A stretch of DNA of 19,829 nucleotides from positions 1-19,829 of the forward strand of contig CAIXAY010000212.1 in assembly GCA_903917505.1 (NCBI GenBank), given 5' to 3'. Both the position numbers and the translations under genes were made by a program. The notes beneath the pieces are model-generated. The model was not told the DNA's origin, ran no database searches, and saw only the letters and a list, made by a program, of their open reading frames with translations. This DNA comes from an uncultured beta proteobacterium. Lineage in GTDB: Bacteria; Pseudomonadota; Gammaproteobacteria; Burkholderiales; Rhodocyclaceae. Position 1 is the first letter of the stretch; the number at the start of each line of letters is the position of its first letter. Shown here piece by piece: positions 7,266 to 14,526 of the stretch.

Positions 7266-8178
7266 TCGAATCCGCCGCTTTGCTTGGCGCGCTTCCCGCC
7301 GGGCGATTGGTCAGCAAGACGCCGCCAATGACCAGCGCGCCGCCGGCCAGCACGGCGCCAGGCAGTCGTTCGTCGAGCAGCAGCGCGCCGAGCAGCACGG
7401 CAAACACCGGCACCAGATTGATGAAGGCCGCGGTCCGGGTCGTTCCGATGCGGGCGATGGCCTCGGAATACCAAGTGAAGGCGATCGCCGTTCCGAACAG
7501 CCCGAGAAAGACGATGCTGGTCCAGCCGCGCCACGTTGTCGCGGCGAAAGCGAACAGCGTTCCGTCGGCGAGCGCGGCGGCGGTGAGCATCAGCCAGCCG
7601 GTCAGGCAGCCGCCGAAAGTCATCGCCAGCGCCGAGAAGCGCTGCGCACAGTGGCGGCTGATCAAGGTGTAACACACCCAGGACACCGCGGTTCCGAGCA
7701 GCAGCCACTCGCCGAAACCGACCTCGCCGGTAAACAGGCGCGATGGTTGTCCGCGCGTCACGACTAGCAGGCAGCCGAACAGCGCCAGCGCGACGCCCAG
7801 CGCTTTCTTTGGCGACATCGGCAAGCGAAACAGCAGGCTGTCTACGAGCGCGATCATCGCCGGTATGAAAGCGACGACGAGCGCGCCGCGGCCGGCTTCC
7901 ACGCGTCTTAGGCCGTAGAGAAAGAAGACGTTGTAGCAAAAGATTCCGGTCAATCCGAGCGCGGCGAGCAACAGCCATTGTCGGCCGGTCCACTTCGGCC
8001 AGCCTTCGTGGCGGATCAGCAGTGCGCCGAGGATCAGCGTGGCGATGGCGAAGCGCCAACTGGCGACCGCCAGCGGCGCGGCTTCCTGCACCGCGACCCG
8101 GCCGGCGATCCAGGTCCCGCCCCAGAACAGCGCGGTGAGCACGAGCTTGAGGTAAGTGGCGGGTGGCGTTTGCGACAT
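7255..8178 (-). CDS. EamA/DMT-superfamily transporter
   Basis: A 307-residue polytopic membrane protein with ten predicted helices in two EamA repeats. The first repeat begins LVLTALFWGGTWIAGRVAV and includes AGRGALVVAFIPAMIAL; the second includes WYSEAIARIG and the diagnostic end motif FINLVPVFAVLLGALLLDERL. Members export amino acids, metabolites or drugs, and the substrate here cannot be predicted. The start at 8178 (MSQTPPATYLK) gives the usual short cytoplasmic lead and has a GGAAGG-like site upstream; a longer start at 8241 lacks one. It is divergent from yajD across 130 nt. Confidence 0.9.
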   Translation of the reverse strand: MSQTPPATYLKLVLTALFWGGTWIAGRVAVQEAAPLAVASWRFAIATLILGALLIRHEGWPKWTGRQWLLLAALGLTGIFCYNVFFLYGLRRVEAGRGALVVAFIPAMIALVDSLLFRLPMSPKKALGVALALFGCLLVVTRGQPSRLFTGEVGFGEWLLLGTAVSWVCYTLISRHCAQRFSALAMTFGGCLTGWLMLTAAALADGTLFAFAATTWRGWTSIVFLGLFGTAIAFTWYSEAIARIGTTRTAAFINLVPVFAVLLGALLLDERLPGAVLAGGALVIGGVLLTNRPAGSAPSKAADSIKP

Positions 8179-8308
8179 CGGCGAGCCTTCCGTGGCACGG
8201 AGGACAGAAGAGGAAGACGCGAGTTTATAGATACGCAGCATTTTTACAATTGGCTTATCTCGCATCCGCTGAAGTAAAATCGAGCCGAACGTCGCAAGAG
8301 GAGAAGTC

Positions 8309-8698
8309 GTGGCCGTCGAAGACAGCAAGCGCGCGCACGCCGATCGCATGATCGCCGAGGCGATACGCAATCGCCAGACGCGCGAAGCGGGCTACCGGGA
8401 ACAGGCGCTGAAAATTTACCCGTGGATTTGCGGCCGCTGCAGCCGCGAATTCACGCGCGAGAACGTGCAGCAGCTCACCGTGCACCACAAGGATCATAAC
8501 CACGACAACAATCCGCCCGATGGCAGCAATTGGGAACTGCTCTGCCTCTATTGCCACGACAACGAACATTCGCGCGAACTCGACGCCGAGGCCGCGCGCC
8601 AGTCCGGCGTCGGCAGCCTCGGCTCGGCGGCGGCGAGCCGGGCGACCGCGCAGCCTTTTGCCAATCTGAAAGACCTGCTCAAGAAGAGCGGGCGCTGA
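8309..8698 (+). CDS. yajD: YajD-like HNH nuclease-fold protein
   Basis: A 129-residue protein closely resembling Escherichia coli YajD as I recall it, especially GYREQALKIYPWICGRCSREF, spanning about 28-48, and the segment DGSNWELLCLYCHDNEHS. The HNH fold is supported by a zinc-type C41xxC44 pair, the His pair HH at 59-60, N67 and a C79xxC82 pair followed by H87. It may be a DNA endonuclease, but its cellular role is not established. The start is GTG at 8309 with a clear AAGAGGAG ribosome binding site 5 nt before it. The C-terminal tail ending PFANLKDLLKKSGR is also family-typical. Confidence 0.9.
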   Translation: MAVEDSKRAHADRMIAEAIRNRQTREAGYREQALKIYPWICGRCSREFTRENVQQLTVHHKDHNHDNNPPDGSNWELLCLYCHDNEHSRELDAEAARQSGVGSLGSAAASRATAQPFANLKDLLKKSGR

Positions 8699-8787
8699 CG
8701 AGGGTCGATCGGGCAGCATAGTCCGGTACAAGCATAGGCGTCGGGCTTTCGGTCGCGCTCTTGAATCGAAACAACGGTCGCTCCATT

Positions 8788-8809
8788 GCTTTCAACTCCG
8801 GTTGAAAGC
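8788..8809. promoter_or_regulatory. 9-bp inverted repeat upstream of the LctP-like gene
   Basis: GCTTTCAAC and GTTGAAAGC form perfect 9-bp arms around a TCCG centre, 40 nt before the permease start at 8850. There is no T-run, so a terminator for yajD is unlikely. An operator or a leader hairpin is more plausible. I cannot assign a regulator. Confidence 0.45.
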
Positions 8810-8849
8810 GAAGCGCCGCAGCAAAAATAGAAGAAGAGGATGTCGAACC

Positions 8850-10448
8850 ATGTCGCTCGTATCTCTGTTGCTCACGCTTTTGCCGATCGTTGTCATCCTG
8901 GCCATGCTGATCGTCTGGAAGAAGTCGGCCGATGTCAGCGGGATCGTCGGCTGGGCCGTGATCTCACTGGTTGCGATAACGGCGTTTCAGACCACCATCG
9001 AAGTCGTTCTTCGCTCAACCGCAGCGGGCTTCATCCGTTCATTCTCGGTCTCGCTGATCGTGGCGATGTCGCTCCTGCAGATGGCCTATATGGAAAAAAC
9101 CGGGGCGCTCAGGCGAATCATCATTTTCATCAAGACCATCGCGCGCGAAAACCGTGCGGTTCAGATCATGATGATCAACATCGGTTTCGGGACCTTGATG
9201 GTGGCGGTCGGCGCCACCCCGGTCTCGCTGCTGCCGCCCATCCTCGTCGCCATGGGCTATTCGACCTACGTGGCGATCGCCCTGCCGGCGATCGGTTACG
9301 ATGCGCTGTGCACCTATGCGCTGCTCGGTGCGCCTATCGTCGTGTTTGTCGACGTCGCCAACGGCTTTCTCGGCAAGGGCAACGAAATCAGCCTGTCACA
9401 GGCGGGACTGGTGTTCTTCATGTTCCTGCCGATTGTGTCGACCCTGATCGGCGTCAGCATGCTGTGGATCGTCGGCCGCTGGGAGGCCCTGAAAGAGGGC
9501 TGGCTCCCCTGCCTGATCACCGGCGTCGTGATCGGGCTCGTATCCTTCGTCACCAACCGCTACGACAATCTGGTCGTCCTCACCGGCATTCTGTGCGGCC
9601 TGGCCGTGATTCTGGCGATGATCGTCTATCTCAGGATGACCGGCCGCAAACTGATCGACAAGAGCCAGCTCAGCGCGGAGGAACTGGCTTACGCACGGAC
9701 CTATCCCTTGTGGCGGGCGCTGAGTCCGTGGTTGATCCTCGTCCTCCTGATCCTGGCACTCAATGTTCCCAAGGAGATGTTCAATTTCCTCTATCGCGAG
9801 CTGCGTCTGCCGATCAACGGGCTGACCGCCAACGGCGCCCCGCTGGAAACCCGGGCGCTGTGGCAGGCCTATACCTGGATACTGGTCAGCACCCTGCTCT
9901 CGATCCCGTTTATCCGCCCGAGCCATGCGCAGGTCAGGGATACGCTCAAGGTGTGGTTCAAGCGCGCGCCGCGCCCGGTTTTTTCTGCCGCCATCTTCTT
10001 CGCCATTGGCGAAATCATGAACATGTCGGGTTTCAGCATGGCCACGAAAACATTCGCCGTTCCAAGCATGGTCAAGGTATTGGCCGACTATTCGGCGGAG
10101 TTCTTCTCCGGGGCCTACGGCGCTGTCGTGACCTACATCGGATTGTTCGGCGGTTTCGTTACCGGCAGCGAGGCGTCGACAATTGCCATGTTCGGCAAGT
10201 ACACCCTGACGACCGCCAGGAATCTGAACATGGATACGCAAGGCATGATCCTGATCATGGCGGCGCTGGCTTTCGGCGGCGGGCTGGCGAGCGTCATTTC
10301 CCCCGCCAAGCTGCAAAACGCGGCCGCATCGATCGACAAACTCGGGGCGGAGAATCAGGTGATCCGGACCGCGTTCGTCTTTTCGCTGCTGCTGACGCTG
10401 GTCACTTCGATCTTCGTTCTCCTGTTCTTGTCAATCAGGATCACTTGA
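8850..10448 (+). CDS. LctP-like (lactate permease family) transporter
   Basis: A 532-residue inner-membrane protein with a dozen or more hydrophobic segments, starting MSLVSLLLTLLPIVVILAMLIVW. I assign it to the L-lactate permease (LctP/LldP) family because of the late-chain VTGSEASTIAMFG motif (about 437-449), corresponding to LTGSDTSSNALF in E. coli LldP, followed by ISPAKLQNAAASI matching ISPQSIAIACAAV. The central FGTLMVAVGATPV segment corresponds to FGAFLEGAAGFGAPV. Similarity is distant, so the substrate may be another carboxylate. The ATG at 8850 follows an AGAGGA site about 10 nt upstream. It is monocistronic between yajD and the TetR gene, whose operator lies 60 nt after its stop. 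Confidence 0.78.
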   Translation: MSLVSLLLTLLPIVVILAMLIVWKKSADVSGIVGWAVISLVAITAFQTTIEVVLRSTAAGFIRSFSVSLIVAMSLLQMAYMEKTGALRRIIIFIKTIARENRAVQIMMINIGFGTLMVAVGATPVSLLPPILVAMGYSTYVAIALPAIGYDALCTYALLGAPIVVFVDVANGFLGKGNEISLSQAGLVFFMFLPIVSTLIGVSMLWIVGRWEALKEGWLPCLITGVVIGLVSFVTNRYDNLVVLTGILCGLAVILAMIVYLRMTGRKLIDKSQLSAEELAYARTYPLWRALSPWLILVLLILALNVPKEMFNFLYRELRLPINGLTANGAPLETRALWQAYTWILVSTLLSIPFIRPSHAQVRDTLKVWFKRAPRPVFSAAIFFAIGEIMNMSGFSMATKTFAVPSMVKVLADYSAEFFSGAYGAVVTYIGLFGGFVTGSEASTIAMFGKYTLTTARNLNMDTQGMILIMAALAFGGGLASVISPAKLQNAAASIDKLGAENQVIRTAFVFSLLLTLVTSIFVLLFLSIRIT

Positions 10449-10484
10449 GCCGGTAGAACCCGCCCCCTTGCCCGGAAGAAGTCA

Positions 10485-10538
10485 TTGACACTGACGACAG
10501 TAGGGTTTAAGTTCTGCCGACTGACCAGTCGGCAGAAC
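10485..10538 (+). promoter_or_regulatory. tetR promoter with overlapping operator palindrome
   Basis: A TTGACA -35 box (10485-10490) is followed after 17 nt by TAAGTT (10508-10513) as a probable -10. Overlapping and following it at 10511-10538 is a 28-bp palindrome with perfect 13-bp arms, GTTCTGCCGACTG and CAGTCGGCAGAAC, around AC. Its core at 10517-10532 has the form CCGACT-N4-AGTCGG. It ends 4 nt before the tetR ATG, so autoregulation by steric blocking is the natural inference. The mRNA leader would be very short and lacks a clear ribosome binding site. Confidence 0.78.
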
Positions 10539-10542
10539 AAGA

Positions 10543-11166
10543 ATGAAGCAGGCTTTTTTCCAACTTCCGCTCGAAAAGCACGAGGCCATCGTCAACGCCG
10601 CGCTCGGTGAATTCGGCCGGCACGACTTCGCCGCGGCCTCGCTCGACCGGATCGTCGCGGCGGCCGGCATCTCCAAGGGCGGCCTGTACGAATACATCGC
10701 CACCAAGGACGAACTTTATCTCCACTGCATGGAGCTCGCCTGGTCCCGCCTCTATCAATACATCAAGGCGGAGTTGGCGCTCGCCAACACGCCGCTGCCC
10801 GCCGACATCCTCGAACGCTTCATGGGCGTCTCTCGCATCGCGATCGAATGGTATTTGCAGAATCCGGTCCTGCTCGAATTGATCGTGCGCATCGCCCGGT
10901 TGCCGCGCGACGGGCTGGCGGCAAAGGCCGAGGCGGTTTTCGCCAGCCACTTCGCCGAAATCTTTTCCGGCCTCGCCGCCGACCGTCTGGCCTATCCGTT
11001 GCCGCAGCTCGTCGACTTGGTCAAGTGGCTGCTGGTCAAGACGCGCAAGGACGTCTTGCTGGAGATCAGCGCCGGACGATCGCCGGACGAGGTGCGCCGC
11101 GTCTATCTCGAGGAATGGGCGTTCTTCTGTTCGGTGTTGAGCCAGGGCGTTTATCGGCCGGGTTGA
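10543..11166 (+). CDS. TetR/AcrR-family transcriptional regulator
   Basis: A 207-residue repressor-type protein. The N-terminal helix-turn-helix domain spans about residues 10-60, with EAIVNAALGEFGRHDF leading into LDRIVAAAGISKGGLYEYIATKDEL, the classic TetR recognition-helix region. The remainder is the helical ligand-binding and dimerisation domain, which carries no recognisable effector signature. The start at 10543 lies just 4 nt beyond a strong palindrome in its own promoter, and the same palindrome core recurs before the next operon, so it probably represses itself and the symporter genes until an effector binds. It ends in an intrinsic terminator. The ligand may be the symporter substrate or its CoA ester, which is inference. 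Confidence 0.93.
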   Translation: MKQAFFQLPLEKHEAIVNAALGEFGRHDFAAASLDRIVAAAGISKGGLYEYIATKDELYLHCMELAWSRLYQYIKAELALANTPLPADILERFMGVSRIAIEWYLQNPVLLELIVRIARLPRDGLAAKAEAVFASHFAEIFSGLAADRLAYPLPQLVDLVKWLLVKTRKDVLLEISAGRSPDEVRRVYLEEWAFFCSVLSQGVYRPG

Positions 11167-11193
11167 GGCGAGGAAGCGCCTCGTCTTTTTTTT
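11165..11193 (+). terminator. Rho-independent terminator of the tetR gene
   Basis: GAGGCG and CGCCTC (11165-11170 and 11177-11182) form a 6-bp GC-rich stem around an AGGAAG loop, followed by GTC and eight T residues (11186-11193). It overlaps the tetR stop codon and separates tetR from the symporter operon, which therefore needs its own promoter. Confidence 0.85.
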
Positions 11194-11199
11194 GTGCGT

Positions 11200-11229
11200 T
11201 TGACCGACTCGTCAGTCGGCGATTTCTAA
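11200..11229 (+). promoter_or_regulatory. Symporter operon promoter with second operator copy
   Basis: TTGACC (11200-11205) could be the -35 and TTCTAA (11224-11229) the -10, with 18 nt between. The palindrome CCGACTCGTCAGTCGG at 11204-11219 sits in the spacer and has the same CCGACT-N4-AGTCGG form as the site over the tetR promoter, though without the longer flanking arms. A bound TetR dimer would block polymerase. An AAAGGGGG ribosome binding site follows, directly before the microprotein start. Confidence 0.72.
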
Positions 11230-11241
11230 AGGGGGAACGTG

Positions 11242-11433
11242 ATGCTGGGATTGGGGGATTGGGGCGTGAGCATGGCCTTTCTATTGACCTTGGGCTCGAC
11301 CGCCTTGTGTGCGGTCTATGGCTTTATCAACTGGAACAAGCCGGGGCCGGAAGTTGAAATCGAAGAGATTGCCGAAGAAGAGGCTTGGGAGAAGCAAGAG
11401 ATGCGGAATGAAGCGCGGGGTGGCCAACAATGA
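11242..11433 (+). CDS. Symporter small accessory membrane protein
   Basis: A 63-residue protein with one membrane helix (about 8-28, AFLLTLGSTALCAVYGFINW) followed by NWNKPGPEVE and a strongly acidic cytoplasmic tail rich in Glu. It resembles the short proteins annotated as symporter small accessory proteins that precede sodium:solute symporters. The ATG at 11242 is favoured because a GGGGG-rich ribosome binding site ends 6 nt before it; a GTG three bases earlier is possible but too close. The last codons overlap the symporter start as ATGA (11430-11433), so the two are translationally coupled and probably form one complex. Its exact contribution to transport is unknown. Confidence 0.85.
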   Translation: MLGLGDWGVSMAFLLTLGSTALCAVYGFINWNKPGPEVEIEEIAEEEAWEKQEMRNEARGGQQ

Positions 11434-13085
11434 ATGCGACCGTTGCCATCACCACCCTCGTCTATCTGGCGATCACCGCCGGGTTGGGCTATCTCGGTTA
11501 CACGCAGACCAAGACCTCGAAAGATTACCTCCTGGCCGGGCGCAAGGTTCATCCGGTGATCATGGCCGTATCCTACGGCTCGACCTTCATTTCGACCGCG
11601 GCCATCGTCGGTTTCGGCGGCGCCGCTGCGGTCTTCGGCATGGGCATCCTGTGGCTGACCGTGCTCAATATCTTCCTCGGCATCTTCATCGCCTTCATCG
11701 TTTTCGGCAAGCCGACGCGGCGCATGGGACACCTGCTCGACGCGCACACCTTTCCCGAATTCATCGGCAAGCGTTACGAATCGAAATTCCTGCAGGTCGC
11801 CTGCGCGGCGCTGATCTTCATCGGCATGCCGCTCTATGCCGGCGCGGTGATGCTCGGCGGCGTGAGCTTTCTGACCGTGGCACTCGGACTGTCGCAAAAC
11901 ATGGCGCTCCTGACCATCGTCGTCATCGTCGGCTTTTACGTGATGATGGGCGGCATGAAAGGCGTGATGTACACCGACGCTTTCCAGGGCGCGATCATGG
12001 TCGTCGGCATGGTTCTGCTGCTGTGGTATGCCTACAGCGGCCTGGGCGGCGTCGTTCCGGCGCACGAGCAACTGACGGCGCTCGCCGACAAGGTGCCGGC
12101 AGCGCTGACCGCGCGCGGACACCGCGGCTGGACGGCGATGCCGGCGCTGTTCTCGCCCCTGTGGTGGACCTTGATCTCGACCGTGGTGATGGGCGTCGGC
12201 ATCGGCGTGCTGGCGCAGCCGCAGCTCGTCGTCCGCTTCATGACCGTGAAGAGCGACCGCGAGCTCAACCGCGGCGTGGTCATCGGCGGCGTCTTCATCA
12301 TGCTGATGACCGGCGTCGCTTTTGTCGTCGGCGCGCTGTCGAACGTCTATTTCATGAACGCCTCAGGCCAGATCGCCGTCGCCGCAGCCGGCTCGCCGGA
12401 CAACGTCATCCCGCTGTTCATCAAAAACAATATGCCGGCGTGGTACACGGCGGTGTTCATGATTACCCTGCTGGCCGCTGCGATGTCGACTCTGAGCTCG
12501 CAGTTTCACACCATGGGCTCGGCGATCGGCCATGACATCATGGACAAGGGCATGGGGCTCAAGGCCGAAAGACCGGTGCGCGTGATGCGCATCGCCATGC
12601 TCGCGGCAATCCTGATCAGCACGCTCACCGCCTATTTCCTGCCGGCCTTCTTCAAGGACGGCGCGACCATCATCGTCAACGGCACCTCGCTGTTCTTCGG
12701 CCTCTGCGCCGGCAGTTTCCTGGCGATCTACGCGCTCGGGCTGTACTGGCAAGGCGTCAGCCGGGCCGGCGCGCACGCGGGTTTCCTGAGCGGGTTGGTG
12801 GTGAGTCTTTTCATCATTCTGTTCGTTTTCGAGAAAGTCTCCAAACCGCTCGGACTCTGCCAACTGCTCTTCGGCATGCCTTCGCTCGGAACCGGAATGC
12901 CGCTCAAGGACGTCGATCCGCTGGTGTACGCGGTGCCGGTGTCATTGCTGTTTACCGTGCTGGTCAGTTTCTTTTCGCGCAAGCCAGGCGCCGCGCATCT
13001 GGCGGCCTGTTTTCCGGAGAGTCCAGTGGCCACGAGCGCCCGCTTGTCCAGCGCCCGACCGCAAGAGCAAGCCACGGGCGCCTGA
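11430..13085 (+). CDS. Sodium:solute symporter (SSS family)
   Basis: A 551-residue inner-membrane protein of the SSS family (TC 2.A.21) with about 13 membrane segments. Visible family features are TSKDYLLAGRKVHP after helix one, SYGSTFISTAAIVGFGGAAA in the next helix region, MMGGMKGVMYTDAFQGAIM in the middle, and AAAMSTLSSQFHTMGSAIGHDI, which corresponds to the Na2-site helix. Such carriers take up acetate, pyruvate, proline, pantothenate or other organic solutes with Na+. The substrate here is not determined. It overlaps the small accessory gene by 4 nt and is probably controlled by the adjacent TetR protein. A long, poorly conserved C-terminal tail follows the last helix. Confidence 0.93.
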   Translation: MNATVAITTLVYLAITAGLGYLGYTQTKTSKDYLLAGRKVHPVIMAVSYGSTFISTAAIVGFGGAAAVFGMGILWLTVLNIFLGIFIAFIVFGKPTRRMGHLLDAHTFPEFIGKRYESKFLQVACAALIFIGMPLYAGAVMLGGVSFLTVALGLSQNMALLTIVVIVGFYVMMGGMKGVMYTDAFQGAIMVVGMVLLLWYAYSGLGGVVPAHEQLTALADKVPAALTARGHRGWTAMPALFSPLWWTLISTVVMGVGIGVLAQPQLVVRFMTVKSDRELNRGVVIGGVFIMLMTGVAFVVGALSNVYFMNASGQIAVAAAGSPDNVIPLFIKNNMPAWYTAVFMITLLAAAMSTLSSQFHTMGSAIGHDIMDKGMGLKAERPVRVMRIAMLAAILISTLTAYFLPAFFKDGATIIVNGTSLFFGLCAGSFLAIYALGLYWQGVSRAGAHAGFLSGLVVSLFIILFVFEKVSKPLGLCQLLFGMPSLGTGMPLKDVDPLVYAVPVSLLFTVLVSFFSRKPGAAHLAACFPESPVATSARLSSARPQEQATGA

Positions 13086-13120
13086 CCGCCGCCGCGCGCG
13101 TTAAACCAATCGATCTGAGT

Positions 13121-13159
13121 CGTCAGGCGGCAAACACAAATAATGTTTGCAGCCTGACG
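13121..13159. promoter_or_regulatory. 39-bp inverted repeat before the CoA ligase
   Basis: Arms CGTCAGGC-G-GCAAACA and TGTTTGC-A-GCCTGACG pair over 15 of 16 positions around a CAAATAA loop. The structure lies 35 nt after the symporter stop and touches the -35 area of the putative ligase promoter. It could terminate the symporter mRNA by a strong hairpin, although no T-run follows, or be an operator; the inner GCAAACA-N7-TGTTTGC is operator-like. Confidence 0.6.
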
Positions 13160-13177
13160 GCGGCCACGGTTTATACT
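13147..13177 (+). promoter_or_regulatory. Putative promoter of the ligase-ACT operon
   Basis: TATACT at 13172-13177 is a good -10 hexamer. The best upstream -35 is TTGCAG at 13147-13152 with a long 19-nt spacer, and it lies in the right arm of the inverted repeat at 13121-13159. A weak -35 overlapping a palindrome fits a regulated promoter. The start codon is 33 nt downstream. Confidence 0.5.
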
Positions 13178-13209
13178 CCCGCCAGCCCCAGCTTAGCGAT
13201 GGATGAGCC

Positions 13210-14508
13210 ATGTATTGGGAAAAAGAATTAGAACAGCTCGAGCGCAGGGATCTCGAGCATCTGCAACTCGAGCGCTTGATGACGACCTTACGGCAGGCGG
13301 CCAATTCGCCGTACTACGCAAGGGTCCCGGAAATCACGCGCACGCTGACCAGCGGACTCAAGTCGATCGCCCGGATTGGCGAGCTCCCCTTCACGACCAA
13401 GGAGGACTTGCGCAAGGACTTTCCCTGGGGATTCCTGGCCACCGACAAGCGCGAGGTCGTGCGCCTGCACAGTTCGAGCGGAACGACCGGCAACCCCGTC
13501 GCCGTCTATCACAACCGGTACGATCTTGCGAGTTGGGCCAATCTGATGGCGCGCTCGATGTATGCCGCCGGCGTGCGCGACACCGATGTATTTCAGAACA
13601 TCTGCGGTTACGGATTGTTCACCGGCGGTCTCGGCTTCCAGTACGGCGCCGAAAAGCTCGGCTGCCTTTCCATCCCGGCCGGCGCGGGAAACAGCCTGCG
13701 CCAGATCAAGCTGATGCGCGATTTCGGCACCAGCGTCGCGCATGCCATTCCGAGCTATCTCGGGCGCCTGTTCGACGTCTTCAGCGAAGAAGGGCTGGAT
13801 CCGCGCCGCGACACCAGGCTGCATACCCTGGTCATCGGCGCCGAGCCGCATACCGAGGAGCACCGGCGGCGCATCGAGGCGATGTTCGGGGTCAAGGCCT
13901 ACAACTCTTTCGGCCTCTCGGAAATGAACGGCCCCGGCGTCGCCTTCGAATGCACGCAGCAGAACGGCTTGCATGTCTGGGAAGATGCCTATGTCGTCGA
14001 GATCATCGACCCGGTCACGCTGCAGCCGGTCGCCGACGGCGAAACCGGCGAACTCGTGATGACCACGCTCGACCGCCAGGCGATGCCGATCATCCGCTAT
14101 CGCACCCGCGACCTGACGCGCTTTCTGCCCGGCCGCTGCGCCTGCGGCCGCACCCACCGGCGCATCGACCGCATCAGCGGGCGCTCGGACGACATGTTCA
14201 TCATCAAAGGCTGCAATGTCTTCCCGATGCAGATCGAGGGCGTGCTGATGAAGCTGCCGGAAGTCGGCGACGACTACCGCATCACGCTCGAAACACTGGA
14301 CGACCAGGACGAGATGATCGTCGAAGTCGAAGTGAAAGCCGAGTGGTTCCGCGGCGACCTGGCTTTCCTCGACCGGCTGCAGCGGCACATCACCCGCCTG
14401 ATCCGCGACGAGGTGCTGGTCCGCCCGCTGATCAAGCTGGTCGAACCGGGGTCGATTCCAAAGGCCGAAGGCAAGGCGGTGCGGGTCTTCGACCGGCGCA
14501 GCAAGTAA
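13210..14508 (+). CDS. Phenylacetate-CoA ligase family enzyme (first copy)
   Basis: A 432-residue adenylate-forming enzyme of the PaaK family, expected to activate phenylacetate or a related aryl or carboxylic acid to its CoA thioester through an acyl-AMP. Landmarks are the P-loop-like SSSGTTGNP (88-96), YNSFGLSE (231-238), RYRTRDL (296-302), CACGR (310-314), the hinge region GRSDDMFIIKGCNVFP (about 324-339) and the C-terminal IPKAEGKAVRV holding the catalytic Lys (K422 or nearby). Length matches PaaK. It deviates from canonical PaaK at several usually constant points, so its substrate may differ. The start at 13210 has a GGATGAG-type site. The ACT gene follows after 18 nt. Confidence 0.9.
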   Translation: MYWEKELEQLERRDLEHLQLERLMTTLRQAANSPYYARVPEITRTLTSGLKSIARIGELPFTTKEDLRKDFPWGFLATDKREVVRLHSSSGTTGNPVAVYHNRYDLASWANLMARSMYAAGVRDTDVFQNICGYGLFTGGLGFQYGAEKLGCLSIPAGAGNSLRQIKLMRDFGTSVAHAIPSYLGRLFDVFSEEGLDPRRDTRLHTLVIGAEPHTEEHRRRIEAMFGVKAYNSFGLSEMNGPGVAFECTQQNGLHVWEDAYVVEIIDPVTLQPVADGETGELVMTTLDRQAMPIIRYRTRDLTRFLPGRCACGRTHRRIDRISGRSDDMFIIKGCNVFPMQIEGVLMKLPEVGDDYRITLETLDDQDEMIVEVEVKAEWFRGDLAFLDRLQRHITRLIRDEVLVRPLIKLVEPGSIPKAEGKAVRVFDRRSK

Positions 14509-14526
14509 GACGAAGGGAGCGCGAAG

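Noticed and set aside
8840..10456. A 538-codon frame shifted relative to the LctP-like gene
   Set aside because: It lacks membrane segments and has the Arg/His/Asp composition of a frame shadow, while the 8850 frame gives a coherent polytopic transporter.
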